Source: Pseudorhodobacter ferrugineus DSM 5888
GTDB taxonomy: Bacteria; Pseudomonadota; Alphaproteobacteria; Rhodobacterales; Rhodobacteraceae
Assembly: GCF_000420745.1 (NCBI RefSeq)
Contig: NZ_ATVN01000004.1
Location: forward strand, 62,001-126,000
Direction of reading: 5' to 3'
Length of the DNA stretch: 64,000 nucleotides
Shown here: positions 54,295 to 63,978 of the stretch, piece after piece
Layout: every line of letters begins with the position of its first letter
Position numbering within the stretch: the first letter of the stretch is position 1
The notes under the pieces: model-generated
Databases searched by the model: none
What the model saw: the letters and a program-made list of their open reading frames with translations, nothing else
Told to the model about the DNA's origin: nothing
Program-made: the position numbers and the translations under genes

Positions 54295-56712
54295 ATGAAA
54301 TTCACCCTGTCCTGGCTCAAGGATCATCTCGACAACACCGCGTCACTTGACGACATCCTGTTTGCCCTGACCGATCTGGGGCATGAGGTGGAAGGCGTTG
54401 AAAACCCCGCCGATACGCTTGGCGCGTTCCGCATCTGCCGCGTGATCGAGGCGGTTCAGCACCCCAATGCCGACCGTTTGCGCCTGTGCCGCGTGGAAAC
54501 CTATCCCAACGGTCCCGATGGCGCGCCGGAGGAAGTGCAGGTTGTCTGCGGTGCCCCGAATGCGCGCACGGGGTTGGTTGGTGTGTTCGCGCCCGTCGGC
54601 ACCCATGTTCCCGGAACCGGCGTAGACCTGAAACCCGGCAATATTCGCGGCGTCGACAGCAACGGGATGCTGTGTTCCGAACGCGAACTCATGCTGTCGG
54701 ACGATCATGACGGCATTATTGATTTGCCCGCCGATGCGCCCTTGGGCGAACGCTTTATCGACTATCGCGGCGTCAATGACCCGATGATCTACGTGAAAAT
54801 CACTCCCAACCGCCCCGATGGCCTTGGCGTGCGCGGCCTTGCCCGTGACCTTGCCGCCCGTGGCCTTGGCACGCTCAAAACCCTTGATATCCCCGAAATC
54901 AAAGGCAGTTTTCCTTGCCCGATCACCGTGACAATCGACGCTGACCTGAAACCCAAGGCCGCCCCGCATTTCGCAGGCCGCCTGATCCGTGGCGTCAAAA
55001 ACAGCCCCTCGCCTGCATGGATGCAAGCCCGCCTGCGCGCAATCGGCCTGCGCCCCATTTCCGCACTCGTTGATATCACCAACTATTTCACCATCGGCCT
55101 AAACCGCCCCTTGCACGTGTTTGACGCGGCCAAGGTTGTGGGCAACCTCCACATTCGCCCCGCGCAAGCAGGCGAAACCCTGCTGGCGCTCGATGGCAAA
55201 ACCTACACCCTGACCCCAACCCAAATGGTCATCGCCGATGACAATGGCCCGGAATCCCTCGCCGGTATCATGGGCGGCGAACATTCCGGCTGCACCGACA
55301 CCACCACCGATGTGTTCCTTGAATCCGCCTATTGGGACCCGATCACCATCGCCGCCACCGGCCGCGCGCTGAAAATCAACTCCGATGCCCGCTACCGGTT
55401 CGAACGCGGCGTCGACCCGGCCTTCACCCTGCTAGGCCTCCATGCCGCCACGCAAATGATCCTCGATCTGTGTGGGGGCGAGGCGTCCGACATCACCAGT
55501 GACGGCGCCGCCATCAACACCACCCGCCAGTATAAATTCGACCCCGCCCGCACAGGCTCTCTCGTCGGCATGGACATCCCCGAATCAACCCAGCGCCAAA
55601 CCCTAACGGCCCTTGGTTTTGCCCTCACAGGCAACCTCGCAACCCCCCCCTCCTGGCGCCCCGATGTGCTGGGCGAGGCTGACTTGGTCGAGGAAATCGC
55701 CCGCATCGCCTCGCTCTCGAAACTGGTCGGCAAACCCTTGGCGCGCACCCAGTCCGGCGTCCCTGCCCCTATCCTGACCGCCGCCCAAATTCGCGAACGC
55801 GCTGCCCGCCGCACCTTGGCCGCCCTCGGTTACAATGAATGCGTCACCTACAGCTTCATCGACCACCAATCCGCTACCCTGTTTGGCGGCGGCACCGATG
55901 CCGTACGCGTCGATAACCCCATCTCATCCGAAATGTCGCACCTGCGCCCCGACCTTTTGCCGGGCCTTCTGCGCGCCGCCGCCCGCAATCAGGCCCGCGG
56001 CTTCATGGACCTGCAACTGGCCGAGGTTGGCCCAGCTTTCAGCGGCGGCGAACCGGGCGAACAACACACCCAGGCCGCAGGCATCCTTATCGGCCACATG
56101 GCCCCGCGTGACCCTTACGGGTCGCGCCGCCCCGCTGATATCTATGATGCCAAGGCCGATGCCGAGGCGGTTCTGGCCGCCCTTGGTGCCCCAACCCGTG
56201 CGCAAATCAACCGCAAAGTGCCAGCTTGGTTCCACCCGGGCCGCGCAGGCACCATCGGCCTTGGCCCCAACACGCTGGCCACCTACGGCGAAATTCACCC
56301 CCGCATCGTGGCGGAAATGGACCTGAAAGGCCCTGTCATGGGCTTTACCGTCTATCCCGCGAACGTCCCGCAGCCCAAAACCAAAACCACCCTGCGCCCC
56401 GCCTTGGCGCTGAACGCCCTGCAACCCGTAGACCGCGATTTCGCCTTTGTGGTGGATGCGAATGTCGAGGCCCTAACCGCCCTGAACGCCGCCATCGGTG
56501 CCGATAAAGCCCTGATCGCCAGCGTGCAGCTGTTTGACCAGTTCACCGGCGAAAAGGCGCAGGCGCAAATGGGCGCAGGCAAGAAATCCATCGCCCTGAC
56601 CGTGCGCCTGCAACCCACCACCGCCACCCTGACCGACAAAGACATCGAGGCCGTGTCGGCCAAGATCATCGAAAAGGTCAGCAAAGCCACAGGCGGCACG
56701 CTACGGGGGTGA
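54295..56712 (+). CDS. pheT: Phenylalanyl-tRNA synthetase, beta subunit
   Basis: 805-residue subunit of the alpha2-beta2 enzyme that charges tRNA-Phe. It begins MKFTLSWLKDHLDNTASLDD, with the tRNA-binding OB fold (about 40-150), the B3/B4 editing region, B5 (about 400-470), a synthetase-like core and the C-terminal ferredoxin-fold anticodon-binding domain (ALNALQPVDRDFAFVVDANV). Length is standard. pheS is not in this window, so the two genes are separated by at least the next genes. A 7-bp hairpin (56719-56735) follows. Confidence 0.96.
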   Translation: MKFTLSWLKDHLDNTASLDDILFALTDLGHEVEGVENPADTLGAFRICRVIEAVQHPNADRLRLCRVETYPNGPDGAPEEVQVVCGAPNARTGLVGVFAPVGTHVPGTGVDLKPGNIRGVDSNGMLCSERELMLSDDHDGIIDLPADAPLGERFIDYRGVNDPMIYVKITPNRPDGLGVRGLARDLAARGLGTLKTLDIPEIKGSFPCPITVTIDADLKPKAAPHFAGRLIRGVKNSPSPAWMQARLRAIGLRPISALVDITNYFTIGLNRPLHVFDAAKVVGNLHIRPAQAGETLLALDGKTYTLTPTQMVIADDNGPESLAGIMGGEHSGCTDTTTDVFLESAYWDPITIAATGRALKINSDARYRFERGVDPAFTLLGLHAATQMILDLCGGEASDITSDGAAINTTRQYKFDPARTGSLVGMDIPESTQRQTLTALGFALTGNLATPPSWRPDVLGEADLVEEIARIASLSKLVGKPLARTQSGVPAPILTAAQIRERAARRTLAALGYNECVTYSFIDHQSATLFGGGTDAVRVDNPISSEMSHLRPDLLPGLLRAAARNQARGFMDLQLAEVGPAFSGGEPGEQHTQAAGILIGHMAPRDPYGSRRPADIYDAKADAEAVLAALGAPTRAQINRKVPAWFHPGRAGTIGLGPNTLATYGEIHPRIVAEMDLKGPVMGFTVYPANVPQPKTKTTLRPALALNALQPVDRDFAFVVDANVEALTALNAAIGADKALIASVQLFDQFTGEKAQAQMGAGKKSIALTVRLQPTTATLTDKDIEAVSAKIIEKVSKATGGTLRG

Positions 56713-56746
56713 ACGGGCGGTGGGTTCCACCCACCCTACGCATACC

Positions 56747-56773
56747 AAAAAAGGGCGGTGCAATACCGCCCTT
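56747..56773 (-). terminator. Terminator downstream of the PIN-like gene
   Basis: AAGGGCGGT / ACCGCCCTT with loop GCAAT. On the minus strand it is followed by a T-run (56747-56752 read in reverse), about 60 bases past the PIN-like gene stop. It may also limit pheT read-through. Confidence 0.7.
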
Positions 56774-56832
56774 ATATCGGCCATGTGTCGGGGTTCACCC
56801 CGTCTCTCTTCCCTCTTGGTAATCCAGCCACA

Positions 56833-57807
56833 TTAGCGGCAAATGGAAGGGACTAAATCTTTCAAATCACTGGACAAGAGGGTTGAATACTTGCGGTCTA
56901 ATCCTGCTTGCTTCGCCCAACTTATGCTTGCGTTTTCAGCGATGATTACGTCTGCATAGGCAAGTGAAGCACACATCAACTCTATATCTCTAGAATCGTT
57001 TTCTATTAACGGCTGTGGCTCAGCCTCTAAAACCAAAGCCATCTCCCTCTCTATGTGGAGCCACGGCACGCCTCGAATAAAGTCTTTAAAAACAGAAGCC
57101 GCTATCGCCTTAAACTCAGCGGTAGGTATTCCCAAAGCGTCCACTTCAGCCCAAAAATGATCTTGGTTGTCCATCCACATTTGTGCACTCATTGCCCTTC
57201 GCCGCATCGACAAGGTTTCCAACGCAAACCGCTCTCTACGGTCTTGAATGGTAATCAACATTTTCCCCATACCCTCTGAATAACGCCGCAAGCCTTCGCT
57301 TCTGACGTCTGGATCTCGATCATTAATATAGGAAAAAAATGCGCCAGCAGGGTCAACTTTTATAGATTTCAATACAGCATCCGACAACTGATAACCGTCG
57401 ATCAGCATCTCAATTGGCGCTGTTGCCTCCCAGTGAAGATCGGATAAAAACCAAAATTCCTCAAGGACAGGACTTGGCAACGAAAATGCTTTGCACAGCA
57501 CCGTTTGCACTTGCCATTTTCTTTGGATCGCTCGCCCAACAATTACTTTTCCTTGGCTAACCAAACATTGAACATAAGACCGACTGCGGCGGCGCTTTGG
57601 ATTTTCTATTCTTTCCGTCTCAAATATGGTTGTTTGACATAACGGAAAGACCGCACCTCCTTCTTGTGCCAAACGAACAATGTTTAACAAAATGTCGTAA
57701 GTCTCAGGATATTTTTCAGGCTGATCCAAAGCGTCTGCCAATGCGATCCACTTGTTTTGATCAAGAACGACTACTTTCGCCCCGCCAGCCCCATAATCCC
57801 GTCCCAC
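56833..57807 (-). CDS. PIN-like domain protein of unknown role
   Basis: 324-residue protein, unlike its neighbours in codon use and clearly AT-richer (about 46-48% GC by eye against about 60%). The opening KVVVLDQNKWIALADALDQP, the internal FPLCQTTIFETERIENPKRR and the late IELMCASLAYADVIIAENAS supply the acidic residues and helices expected of a PIN-like nuclease. I recall similar LDQNKWI-type proteins but no assigned function. The only in-frame start found is GTG 57807, inside the tail of the upstream gene, so the true N-terminus may be lost or differ. It ends before a strong terminator. Probably horizontally acquired; a toxin or defence RNase is a guess. Confidence 0.65.
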   Translation of the reverse strand: MGRDYGAGGAKVVVLDQNKWIALADALDQPEKYPETYDILLNIVRLAQEGGAVFPLCQTTIFETERIENPKRRRSRSYVQCLVSQGKVIVGRAIQRKWQVQTVLCKAFSLPSPVLEEFWFLSDLHWEATAPIEMLIDGYQLSDAVLKSIKVDPAGAFFSYINDRDPDVRSEGLRRYSEGMGKMLITIQDRRERFALETLSMRRRAMSAQMWMDNQDHFWAEVDALGIPTAEFKAIAASVFKDFIRGVPWLHIEREMALVLEAEPQPLIENDSRDIELMCASLAYADVIIAENASISWAKQAGLDRKYSTLLSSDLKDLVPSICR

Positions 57808-58439
57808 TCCAAAACCTCCTCACCGTCACCCGCCCGCACAACATTGCGCGCCATCGCGGCCCCCAGTTTGGCCACCTCAACCCCCCGAAACTTGCGCAAT
57901 CCGCCTTGCAAAACAGGGGTCAGCAGGGGCCAGACCTTCAGGATAATCCCTTGCGACAGCCCGTAACGGTTGGTCGGCGTCAAAATTATTGACGGGTGAA
58001 ACAGGCTAAGGCGTTCAAACTCCAACCAGCGCAGCCCGTCCTCCAGCTCGCCCTTGCTGCGCAGGAAATAGGACCGTGACCGTGATGACACCCCCACCGA
58101 TGACAGTAGTGAAAAATGCTGCACGCCCGCCGCTTTGCAGGCCGACGCAAACTCCAGCACGGCGGTTTTATCAACGTGCAAAAATTCCTCTCGGCTTACC
58201 TTGGATGGCTCGCCCACGCCAAAGGTGCAAATCGCGGCTCTGTGCCCTGCCAGATGCGCGGCATAGCTTGTGGGGTCGAATACATCGACCACCTCTTGGT
58301 GCAGTTTGGGATTGGACAGGGGCAAAACCCGCCGCCCCAAACTGGTGATCTGCGCCACATCCGGCAGCGCCAGTGCTTGCGTCAGCGCCTGCCCGCCCAC
58401 AGCCCCAGACGCCCCCAACATCACAACCGAAACCGCCAT
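57771..58439 (-). CDS. NAD(P)-binding protein, TIP30/NmrA-like
   Basis: 222-residue short-chain-dehydrogenase-like protein. The Rossmann start VVMLGASGAVGGQALTQALA binds NAD(P); FSLLSSVGVSSRSRSYFLRS and KGELEDGLRWLEFERLSLFH resemble TIP30/HTATIP2-type proteins (Y-x-x-x-K-like). No obvious substrate. ATG 58439 has AAAGGGAAGAGTG before it. Its last residues (MGLAGRK) are followed at once by the AT-rich PIN-like gene, whose GTG start lies inside this frame. Confidence 0.83.
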   Translation of the reverse strand: MAVSVVMLGASGAVGGQALTQALALPDVAQITSLGRRVLPLSNPKLHQEVVDVFDPTSYAAHLAGHRAAICTFGVGEPSKVSREEFLHVDKTAVLEFASACKAAGVQHFSLLSSVGVSSRSRSYFLRSKGELEDGLRWLEFERLSLFHPSIILTPTNRYGLSQGIILKVWPLLTPVLQGGLRKFRGVEVAKLGAAMARNVVRAGDGEEVLEWDGIMGLAGRK

Positions 58440-58698
58440 CACTCTTCCCTTTCAAAACCCCGCTTTGCCCCGTTGTGTACGCATTAAAATTCAGTTAACA
58501 GAAACAGATATATATATGTATATCAACAGGTTACAAAAATGTTCGCGCGCGGTCATTTTCGTGGACACGCGGGCCAGTATTACCAAGCATCGGCGATTGG
58601 TCCGGTTTCGTAAACCCTTCCTTTCTGCAATCCCTTGGCATTTCAATCCTGCCAGCCCTATAAGCGGGCAACTCGATCCAATCGGAAAGCCCTGCCTG

Positions 58699-59313
58699 AT
58701 GACCATTCACCTGCACCAAAATGACCTGCCAGACGGCCTTGACCTTGGCAAAATCGTCGCGATTGATACCGAAACGATGGGCCTTGATCCACGCCGCGAC
58801 AGGCTTTGCGTGGTCCAGCTTTCTTCGGGCGATGGGAACGCCCATTTGGTTCAGATTTCCAAAGGCCAGACCTCGGCCCCGAATTTGGAACGGCTTTTGA
58901 CCGACCCTGCCGTGACCAAGCTGTTCCATTTTGGCCGGTTCGATGTGGCGGCCCTTCAAAACGCGTTTGGCGTGGTCACGGCCCCCGTTTGGTGCACGAA
59001 AATCGCGTCCCGTTTGGTGCGGACTTTTACCGACAGGCATGGCCTGAAATACCTGCTTCAGGAACTGGTCGGGGTGGATGTTTCCAAACAGCAACAAACG
59101 TCAGATTGGGGCGCGGCCCAGCTGACCGAGGCGCAAAAAGATTATGCCGCGTCAGACGTTCTTTACCTGCACAAATTGAAAGAGGCGCTGGAGGCGCGTT
59201 TGATCCGTGAGGACCGTTTGGACCTTGCCCTGCGCCTGTTCCATTTTCTGCCAACCCGCGCGGAACTGGACCTGATGGGATATGATGAGCCGCTGGATAT
59301 TTATCACCACTAG
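58699..59313 (+). CDS. Ribonuclease D-like 3'-5' exonuclease
   Basis: 204-residue DEDD-family exonuclease domain protein, short because it lacks the HRDC domains of E. coli RNase D. Catalytic acidic motifs: D23 and E25 (AIDTETMGLD), FHFGRFDVAAL, and DYAASDVLYLHKL with the usual Y-x3-D. It likely trims tRNA 3' ends. Its position before lptC is common in Rhodobacterales. The upstream 260 bases contain an AT-rich ATATATATGTATAT patch and no gene that I recognise. Confidence 0.88.
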   Translation: MTIHLHQNDLPDGLDLGKIVAIDTETMGLDPRRDRLCVVQLSSGDGNAHLVQISKGQTSAPNLERLLTDPAVTKLFHFGRFDVAALQNAFGVVTAPVWCTKIASRLVRTFTDRHGLKYLLQELVGVDVSKQQQTSDWGAAQLTEAQKDYAASDVLYLHKLKEALEARLIREDRLDLALRLFHFLPTRAELDLMGYDEPLDIYHH

Positions 59314-59402
59314 GCGGAGGAACGCCGCCGCCAAGGGCAAGGCTTGGCCTGCCAGCCAGCCGCGCCTATGGTGGCCGAAATCGCTTTGTGTTCGAGGGTG
59401 CC

Positions 59403-60014
59403 ATGACGGGCCATGATAATTTCCACTCGACCGCCGTTGCATGGCTAAAGGTCGCGCTGCCCTTGCTGGCATTGGCGATCCTATCGACGTTATTTCTGGT
59501 ATCGCGCACGATTGACCCGTCCGATGCCATCCCCTTTGCCGAGGTCGATGTCAAAGACCGCGTCCGCCAGCCGCGATTGACCAACCCGACATGGGCGGGC
59601 GTGACCGATGATGGCGCCGCCCTGACGATTGCGGCAAGCGAGGCCCGGCCCGAACAGGCAAACGGGGCTGCCGCTAGTGCCACCTCTCTTGTAGCGGATC
59701 TTGACACGCCTGACGGGGCCAGCACCCAATTGGTCGCAGCGCGCGGCGAGTTTGATACGGCGGCCAGGGTTTTTGCGATGGACGGAGGTGTTTTGATCAC
59801 CACATCCACAGGATATACCTTGGAAACCGATGCGATGACGGCGGCATTGGACCGCACCTCGCTGATGAGCGACACCCCTTTGGCGGGGCGCGGACCCGCT
59901 GGAACCCTGACAGCAGGGGCGATGGAGTTGGTTCAAGCACCTGATGGTACAGGCGCGTATGTTCTTGTTTTGAAAAACGGTGTGAAGCTGGTATATCAAC
60001 CCGTAGTCAAATAA
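59403..60014 (+). CDS. lptC: LPS export protein LptC
   Basis: 203-residue bitopic membrane protein that passes lipopolysaccharide from the LptBFG transporter to LptA. One N-terminal helix (VALPLLALAILSTLFLV) is followed by a periplasmic beta-jellyroll rich in Gly and Asp, as in the family. ATG 59403 is preceded by GAGGGTGCC. It starts the lptC-lptA-lptB run. Identification relies on topology and gene order as much as sequence, since LptC is poorly conserved. Confidence 0.87.
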   Translation: MTGHDNFHSTAVAWLKVALPLLALAILSTLFLVSRTIDPSDAIPFAEVDVKDRVRQPRLTNPTWAGVTDDGAALTIAASEARPEQANGAAASATSLVADLDTPDGASTQLVAARGEFDTAARVFAMDGGVLITTSTGYTLETDAMTAALDRTSLMSDTPLAGRGPAGTLTAGAMELVQAPDGTGAYVLVLKNGVKLVYQPVVK

Positions 60015-60042
60015 GAATATCTGCAAAGTGATAGGGCTGGGC

Positions 60043-60543
60043 ATGTTAAAGGCAATTCGAATTACCACAGTTTTGGCATTGTTTGCCCTTGCCCCCACAA
60101 TGGGTGCAGCACAGGGCGCCAGCGTTGCCTTTGGCGGGTTGAAGCAAGATACGTCGCTTGCCGTCGAAGTTTCGGCAGATCAACTGGCCGTTAATCAGGC
60201 CGATGGGACAGCGGTGTTTACGGGCAATGTGCTGGTTGGGCAGGGTGCGATGCGGCTGTCTGCGGGGCGGGTCAAGGTGGAATATACCGCCGATGGTACA
60301 GGTATTTCCAAGCTGTTCGCCAGCGAAGGTGTGACCCTGATCAACGCAACCGATGCCGCCGAGGCGCGCGAAGCCGTCTATACAATCGACAGCGGCAATG
60401 TGGTGATGACGGGCGATGTGCTGCTGACCCAAGGCGGCAACGCGCTGTCGGGGCAAAAGCTGGTGATTGACCTTAAGGCCGGGACCGGCGTGATGGAGGG
60501 GCGTGTGCAAACTGTCTTTCAGCCGGGGAAAGCCAAGAACTGA
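60043..60543 (+). CDS. lptA: LPS transport periplasmic protein LptA
   Basis: 166-residue protein; signal peptide to about residue 25 (ALFALAPTMGAAQG). The mature part is a beta-jellyroll (VEVSADQLAVNQADGTAVFT, GNVLVGQGAMRLSAGRVKVE), the OstA/LptA pattern, that forms the periplasmic bridge for LPS. ATG 60043 chosen; a GTG at 60028 is also in frame. It lies 28 bases after lptC, and its stop overlaps the lptB ATG. Confidence 0.9.
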   Translation: MLKAIRITTVLALFALAPTMGAAQGASVAFGGLKQDTSLAVEVSADQLAVNQADGTAVFTGNVLVGQGAMRLSAGRVKVEYTADGTGISKLFASEGVTLINATDAAEAREAVYTIDSGNVVMTGDVLLTQGGNALSGQKLVIDLKAGTGVMEGRVQTVFQPGKAKN

Positions 60544-61301
60544 TGTCATCACCCGATCTGACAGTCACCGACGGGACTGCTGGCCTGCACATCGAAGGGC
60601 TGCGCAAAAGCTATAAGAACCGGCCTGTTATTCGGGATGTATCAATCCATCTGAATCGGGGTGAGGTTGTCGCGCTTTTAGGGCCGAACGGATCGGGCAA
60701 GACCACTTGTTTCTATTCAATTGCGGGGCTTGTGTCGCCAGAAGGCGGGCGGGTCATGATTGATGGGTATGACGTGACCGGCCTGCCCATGTACCGCCGC
60801 GCGCGAATGGGGATTGGCTATTTGCCGCAAGAGGTCAGCATTTTTCGTGGCCTGTCGGTTGAGGATAACATCCTAGCCGTGCTGGAAATCACGCTGGATG
60901 ACCGCCACAAGCGGCGGGAACGACTGGAAGAGCTGCTGTCAGAATTCTCGATCACCCATCTGCGCCGTGCGCCTGCGCTGGCGCTGTCGGGGGGTGAACG
61001 GCGCCGTGTGGAAATTGCCCGCTGTTTGGCGGCTGATCCGAAATACCTGCTGCTGGACGAACCGTTTGCGGGGGTTGATCCGATTGCCGTGGGTGAAATC
61101 CGGCATTTGGTAAGCGATTTGAAACGGCGGGGAATTGGCGTTTTAATAACCGATCACAACGTCCGCGAAACGCTGGAAATCGTGGACCGCGCCTATATTT
61201 TGCACGATGGCAAGGTGTTGATGAGCGGGACCACAGACGAGGTGGTGCGCGATGAAAACGTGCGGCGGGTCTATTTGGGTCAAAATTTCCGAATTTCTTA
61301 G
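60543..61301 (+). CDS. lptB: LPS export ABC transporter ATPase LptB
   Basis: 252-residue ATPase that powers LPS extraction from the inner membrane. Walker A GPNGSGKTT, the Q-loop region YLPQEVSIFRGLSVEDN, signature LSGGERRRVEIARCL, Walker B LLLDEPFAGVDP and the H-loop TDHNVRE are all intact. Overlaps the lptA stop (TGATG). Its membrane partners LptF and LptG are not in the window. Confidence 0.96.
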   Translation: MSSPDLTVTDGTAGLHIEGLRKSYKNRPVIRDVSIHLNRGEVVALLGPNGSGKTTCFYSIAGLVSPEGGRVMIDGYDVTGLPMYRRARMGIGYLPQEVSIFRGLSVEDNILAVLEITLDDRHKRRERLEELLSEFSITHLRRAPALALSGGERRRVEIARCLAADPKYLLLDEPFAGVDPIAVGEIRHLVSDLKRRGIGVLITDHNVRETLEIVDRAYILHDGKVLMSGTTDEVVRDENVRRVYLGQNFRIS

Positions 61302-61584
61302 GCCGGTGCCTCTTGATTTTTGTACCTGATCAACGGGTTTGAAAAATCAGCATTTCATCGCTGAAAATCACTAGATTTCAAACGACCCCATTGACAAGCG
61401 CGCCTTGTCTGTCGCCAACTGGCCGTGATGCTAGCACGTACCGAACCAGTTCTGTGTTTTTACCCGATTGGCCTAAGCGCCCAAGCGCAAAGGGTTTTTG
61501 TTAACTGGATCGGTGTCTAACACCCATCGGCAGGGCCCCCTGCAAGGTGCGGGGACCCTTTGTAGAACCTAAAAAGGAGGGACT

Positions 61585-62160
61585 ATGCGGTATCAGATCA
61601 GCGGGAAGCAAATCGACATTGGGGAAGCGCTTCAAACCCATGTAAAGGCCGAACTGGGCGAAACGGTTGAAAAATACGCCCAGCGCCCGACCGAAGCCAT
61701 CGTGGTGTTTTCGCGCGAGGGCCATCAATTGATTTGTGAAGCAACGATCCACCTGTCGACGGGTCTGACGGCGCAGGCCCGCGGGCATGCAAGCGAGATC
61801 TATGCCGCTTTTGAATCCTGCCGTGAAAAGATGGACAAGCAATTGCGCCGCTACAAGCGCCGTTTGCGTGACCATCACCGTGATCGGCCAACCCCTGTTG
61901 AATTCGACGGCGGTTCCTCTTATATCCTCGCGTCAAGTGAGGACCACGGGGATAATGAGCCCGAGTCACTCCAGCCAATGATCATCGCCGAGATGGAGAC
62001 CAAGGTTCCCACCGTCTCTGTCGGCGAAGCGGTCATGCAGCTGGAATTGGCTGGGCAACAGATGCTGGTGTTCCGCAACTCAAAGCATGGCGGGGTAAAC
62101 GTCGTCTACCGTCGCGATGACGGAAACGTCGGTTGGATTGACCCGCGACATATAACGTAG
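61585..62160 (+). CDS. hpf: Ribosome hibernation promoting factor, long form
   Basis: 191-residue protein that binds the 30S subunit and makes 100S dimers during slow growth. The N-terminal S30AE domain starts MRYQISGKQIDIGEALQTHV, with an acidic/basic linker, and the C-terminal dimerisation domain ends MLVFRNSKHGGVNVVYRRDD GNVGWIDPR (split here). A strong ribosome site AAAAAGGAGGGACT precedes it. The 283-base gap before it contains a TTGACA (61393) and two inverted repeats but no gene I can support. Confidence 0.94.
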   Translation: MRYQISGKQIDIGEALQTHVKAELGETVEKYAQRPTEAIVVFSREGHQLICEATIHLSTGLTAQARGHASEIYAAFESCREKMDKQLRRYKRRLRDHHRDRPTPVEFDGGSSYILASSEDHGDNEPESLQPMIIAEMETKVPTVSVGEAVMQLELAGQQMLVFRNSKHGGVNVVYRRDDGNVGWIDPRHIT

Positions 62161-62193
62161 AGCGCCTAATGCGGCGTAGGATAAAAGCGGACC

Positions 62194-62661
62194 ATGGAAC
62201 TAACCAATATCTTGGCACCCGGTGCCGTACGTATCGTTAGCCATTTGACCAGTAAAAAACGCCTGTTTCAAGAGATTGGAGAGGTTGTAGCCTCTGTTCA
62301 CGGTCTGAATGCGTCCATCGCAGTTGACGGCTTGCAAGAGCGCGAAAGCCTTGGCCCCACAGGTGTGGGCCACGGCATCGCCCTGCCGCATGCGCGATTG
62401 CAGGAATTGGATAAAATTGTCGGCGTGTTCATGCGGCTGGAAAAGCCGTTGGATTATGATTCGGTAGATCGCCAACCAGCTGACCTGATCTTTGCGCTGT
62501 TTGCGCCCAAGGATTCGGGCGTGGACCACTTGAAAGCGCTGGCGCTGGTGTCACGCACCATGCGCGATGCAGGTGTGCTGGCAAAACTGCGGGCCAATAA
62601 TGACCCGGCCAAGCTGTACGCGATACTGACCGAGGCACGCGCGCCACAAGCCGCCGCCTGA
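62194..62661 (+). CDS. ptsN: PTS IIA-like nitrogen-regulatory protein PtsN
   Basis: 155-residue EIIA(Ntr). The phosphorylated histidine is H66 in [11 protein letters not shown], and the fold is the mannitol/fructose EIIA type ([20 protein letters not shown]). It receives phosphate from EI-Ntr and NPr and regulates other proteins. As in many alphaproteobacteria it follows hpf, here without rpoN between lptB and hpf. Confidence 0.94.
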   Translation: MELTNILAPGAVRIVSHLTSKKRLFQEIGEVVASVHGLNASIAVDGLQERESLGPTGVGHGIALPHARLQELDKIVGVFMRLEKPLDYDSVDRQPADLIFALFAPKDSGVDHLKALALVSRTMRDAGVLAKLRANNDPAKLYAILTEARAPQAAA

Positions 62662-62669
62662 CCGGAACA

Positions 62670-63692
62670 GTGGACAGTTTCCGCGAAACCCTGCATGCCC
62701 GCGCCCTGGCCGAGGGATTTTCGGCGATGGGCATTTGTGCGCCGGATGCGACACCTGATACCGCCGAACGGCTTGATCAATTTGTAGCGCTTGGCCGACA
62801 TGGCCAAATGAGTTGGATGGCTGAACGCATGGGCTGGCGCGGGTCTGCTGCTGCTCTGTGGCCGCAAGCACGGTCTGTGATCATGCTGGCCGAGGTGTAT
62901 ACGCCGGATGGCAACCCCTTGGATGTGTTGTCCCAGCGCGATCGTGCGGCTGTGTCGGTCTATGCCCAAGGGCGGGACTACCATGATTTGGTGAAAAAGC
63001 GCCTGAAACGGTTGGGGCGCTGGATGGTGGAAACCACAGGGGCCGAAATCAAGGTGTTCGTCGATACCGCCCCTGTGATGGAAAAGCCCTTGGCACAGGC
63101 GGCGGGTCTGGGCTGGCAAGGCAAGCATACCAACCTGTTGTCGCGTGATCTGGGCAGTTGGTTTTTCCTTGGGTCTATATTCACCACGCTGGACCTGCCG
63201 TTTGATACCCCCGAGGCCAGCCATTGCGGCAATTGCACCGCTTGTCTTGATATCTGCCCGACAAACGCTTTCCCCGCGCCATATCAGTTGGATGCGCGCC
63301 GTTGCATTTCATACCTGACGATTGAACATAAGGGCGAGATTGACCCAGACCTGCGCCCCCTTTTGGGCAACCGCATCTACGGCTGCGATGATTGCCTTGC
63401 CGTCTGCCCGTGGAACAAGTTTGCCGTTGCCGCGTCCGAGGTCGGCTATGCCCATCGCGTGGGTGCGCCACCTTTGGCCGAGTTGGCAGGGCTGGATGAT
63501 GCCGCGTTTCGGGTACGGTTTTCCGGCAGTCCGGTAAAGCGGATCGGGCGTGACAGATTTTTGCGTAATGTGTTGTACGCCATAGGAAATTCCGGTGATT
63601 CCGCGTTAATTTCGGCCGCGATGCCGCATCTTTCAGACCCCGACAGTGCCGTGGCAGATGCCGCCGCTTGGGCCATTGGCAGTCTGTCATAA
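62670..63692 (+). CDS. queG: Epoxyqueuosine reductase
   Basis: Last enzyme of queuosine synthesis in tRNA; reduces epoxyqueuosine using cobalamin and two 4Fe-4S clusters. The 340-residue protein has the catalytic Asp in [20 protein letters not shown] (D132), cluster ligands C186, C189, C192, C196 ([12 protein letters not shown]), and C239, C242, C246 ([10 protein letters not shown]) with C212. A C-terminal HEAT-like helix pair completes it. The start is GTG 62670, with GGAAC just upstream. Confidence 0.95.
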   Translation: MDSFRETLHARALAEGFSAMGICAPDATPDTAERLDQFVALGRHGQMSWMAERMGWRGSAAALWPQARSVIMLAEVYTPDGNPLDVLSQRDRAAVSVYAQGRDYHDLVKKRLKRLGRWMVETTGAEIKVFVDTAPVMEKPLAQAAGLGWQGKHTNLLSRDLGSWFFLGSIFTTLDLPFDTPEASHCGNCTACLDICPTNAFPAPYQLDARRCISYLTIEHKGEIDPDLRPLLGNRIYGCDDCLAVCPWNKFAVAASEVGYAHRVGAPPLAELAGLDDAAFRVRFSGSPVKRIGRDRFLRNVLYAIGNSGDSALISAAMPHLSDPDSAVADAAAWAIGSLS

Positions 63693-63783
63693 TCGGCAAA
63701 CTTAGGCCAACTTCACAACTTGCAGGCGACCTGTGCCACATTTCATGCTAAAGTCCGACTCGTTAAACCTCTGGGAGGACAAG

Positions 63784-63978
63784 ATGACCAAGCACCTTAC
63801 AGACCATCGCAACGCGCCCGAAACTGGGCGGAAAAGGCATTTTTGGGCGATTGAACGGCAGGGAGAAATGGACACGCCACATCCGGCAATCCGCGCCCTA
63901 AACCAGCGCCCCCAAACCCGCAACGACGGCCCGCGCATGCAGCACTTTCTGCGCATTGATCGCGGAGTCACCGCCTAG
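63784..63978 (+). CDS. Small basic protein, hypothetical
   Basis: 64-residue candidate beginning MTKHLTDHRNAPETGRKRHF, rich in His, Arg and Pro, with no hydrophobic segment or motif known to me. Support comes from a very good ribosome site (GGGAGGACAAG) and in-frame coding composition. It follows queGs C-terminus by about 90 bases. ATG 63784 was favoured over an upstream start at 63733. No function proposed. Confidence 0.5.
   Translation: MTKHLTDHRNAPETGRKRHFWAIERQGEMDTPHPAIRALNQRPQTRNDGPRMQHFLRIDRGVTA

Noticed and set aside
56713-57830. Integrase or attachment-site borders around the PIN-like gene
   Set aside because: No direct repeat, tRNA end or recombinase gene could be seen at either edge, so a specific mobile element is not claimed.
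61313-61334. Fnr-like TTGAT...ATCAA before hpf
   Set aside because: The half-sites are 11 bases apart instead of 4.
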